5,936 nt of DNA from EX4484-217-1 sp964496035 (GTDB lineage: Archaea; Thermoproteota; Thermoprotei_A; EX4484-217-1): assembly GCA_964496035.1 (NCBI GenBank), contig CAZBXI010000056.1, positions 1-5,936 of the forward strand. Reading direction: 5' to 3'. Both the position numbers and the translations under genes were made by a program. Shown here one piece after another: positions 5,871 through 5,936 of the stretch. The notes below the pieces were generated by a model, which had not been told where the DNA came from, made no database searches, and saw nothing but the letters and a program-made list of their open reading frames with translations. Position 1 is the stretch's first letter; the number at the start of each line of letters is the position of its first letter.

Positions 5871-5936
5871 CCTTGTATTCCCATGTTTTTAAGAGAATTT
5901 CTCTCCTTTATCCCTTAATGCTCCTTTGACTGTTTA
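5871..5936 (-). promoter_or_regulatory. Upstream region and probable promoter of fen
   Basis: This 66-bp stretch precedes the TTG start. On the minus strand it holds a TATA-like CTTAAAAA (5893-5886), about 20 bases from the TTG, which would suit a leaderless message only loosely. A perfect inverted repeat, AGAGAA-T-TTCTCT (5892-5904), overlaps the edge of that box. AAAGGAG occurs twice further upstream (5927-5921 and 5909-5903). All three minus-strand frames contain a stop here, so I cannot say whether an upstream gene ends just outside the window. Confidence 0.35.

Noticed and set aside
5892..5933. Short minus-strand open stretch that could look like the C-terminus of a gene upstream of fen
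   Set aside because: A TAA begins that frame at the window edge (5936-5934), so it is only 14 codons between two stops.

Overview
The window looks archaeal, most likely from a thermophilic member of the Thermoproteota (crenarchaeal lineages). The evidence is the gene content: a FEN-1 flap endonuclease with a C-terminal PCNA-binding box, a Nob1-type PIN/zinc-ribbon rRNA endonuclease, an archaeal Trm5 tRNA methyltransferase, an NSUN6-like m5C methyltransferase with an internal PUA domain, and a DUF371 protein, a family known mainly from archaea. The DNA is AT-rich by eye (about 60% A+T) and the proteins are rich in K, E, I and V. The thermophile and lineage assignments are inference.

Layout, left to right: (1) an NSUN6-like RNA m5C methyltransferase (+), open to the left edge and missing only its first residues; (2) a two-gene minus-strand operon read from right to left, NAD kinase then nob1, with an 8-bp overlap; (3) trm5 (+), divergent from NAD kinase across 65 bp; (4) a DUF371 gene (-), convergent with trm5 across 20 bp; (5) pcm (+), divergent from DUF371 across 66 bp; (6) fen (-), whose stop codon directly abuts that of pcm; (7) 66 bp of upstream DNA to the right edge. 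Nothing is left uncovered for more than about 70 bp. No RNA gene, mobile element, CRISPR array or insertion sequence was seen.

Functionally this is conserved housekeeping DNA with an RNA-maturation theme: tRNA or RNA m5C methylation (NSUN6-like), 16S rRNA 3'-end formation (Nob1) and tRNA m1G37 formation (Trm5). Alongside are NADP supply (NAD kinase), protein repair (Pcm), replication and repair (FEN-1) and one uncharacterised archaeal protein (DUF371). Transcription alternates direction almost gene by gene, giving three tight convergent junctions (14-bp overlap, 20-bp gap, 0-bp gap) and two short divergent promoter regions.

I found no new multi-gene system. The items most worth a second look are the DUF371 protein, a motif shared by the two divergent promoters, a hairpin plus T-tract formed by the zinc-ribbon codons of nob1, a palindrome upstream of fen, altered motifs in the NAD kinase, and a short out-of-frame ORF behind a consensus Shine-Dalgarno site inside trm5.
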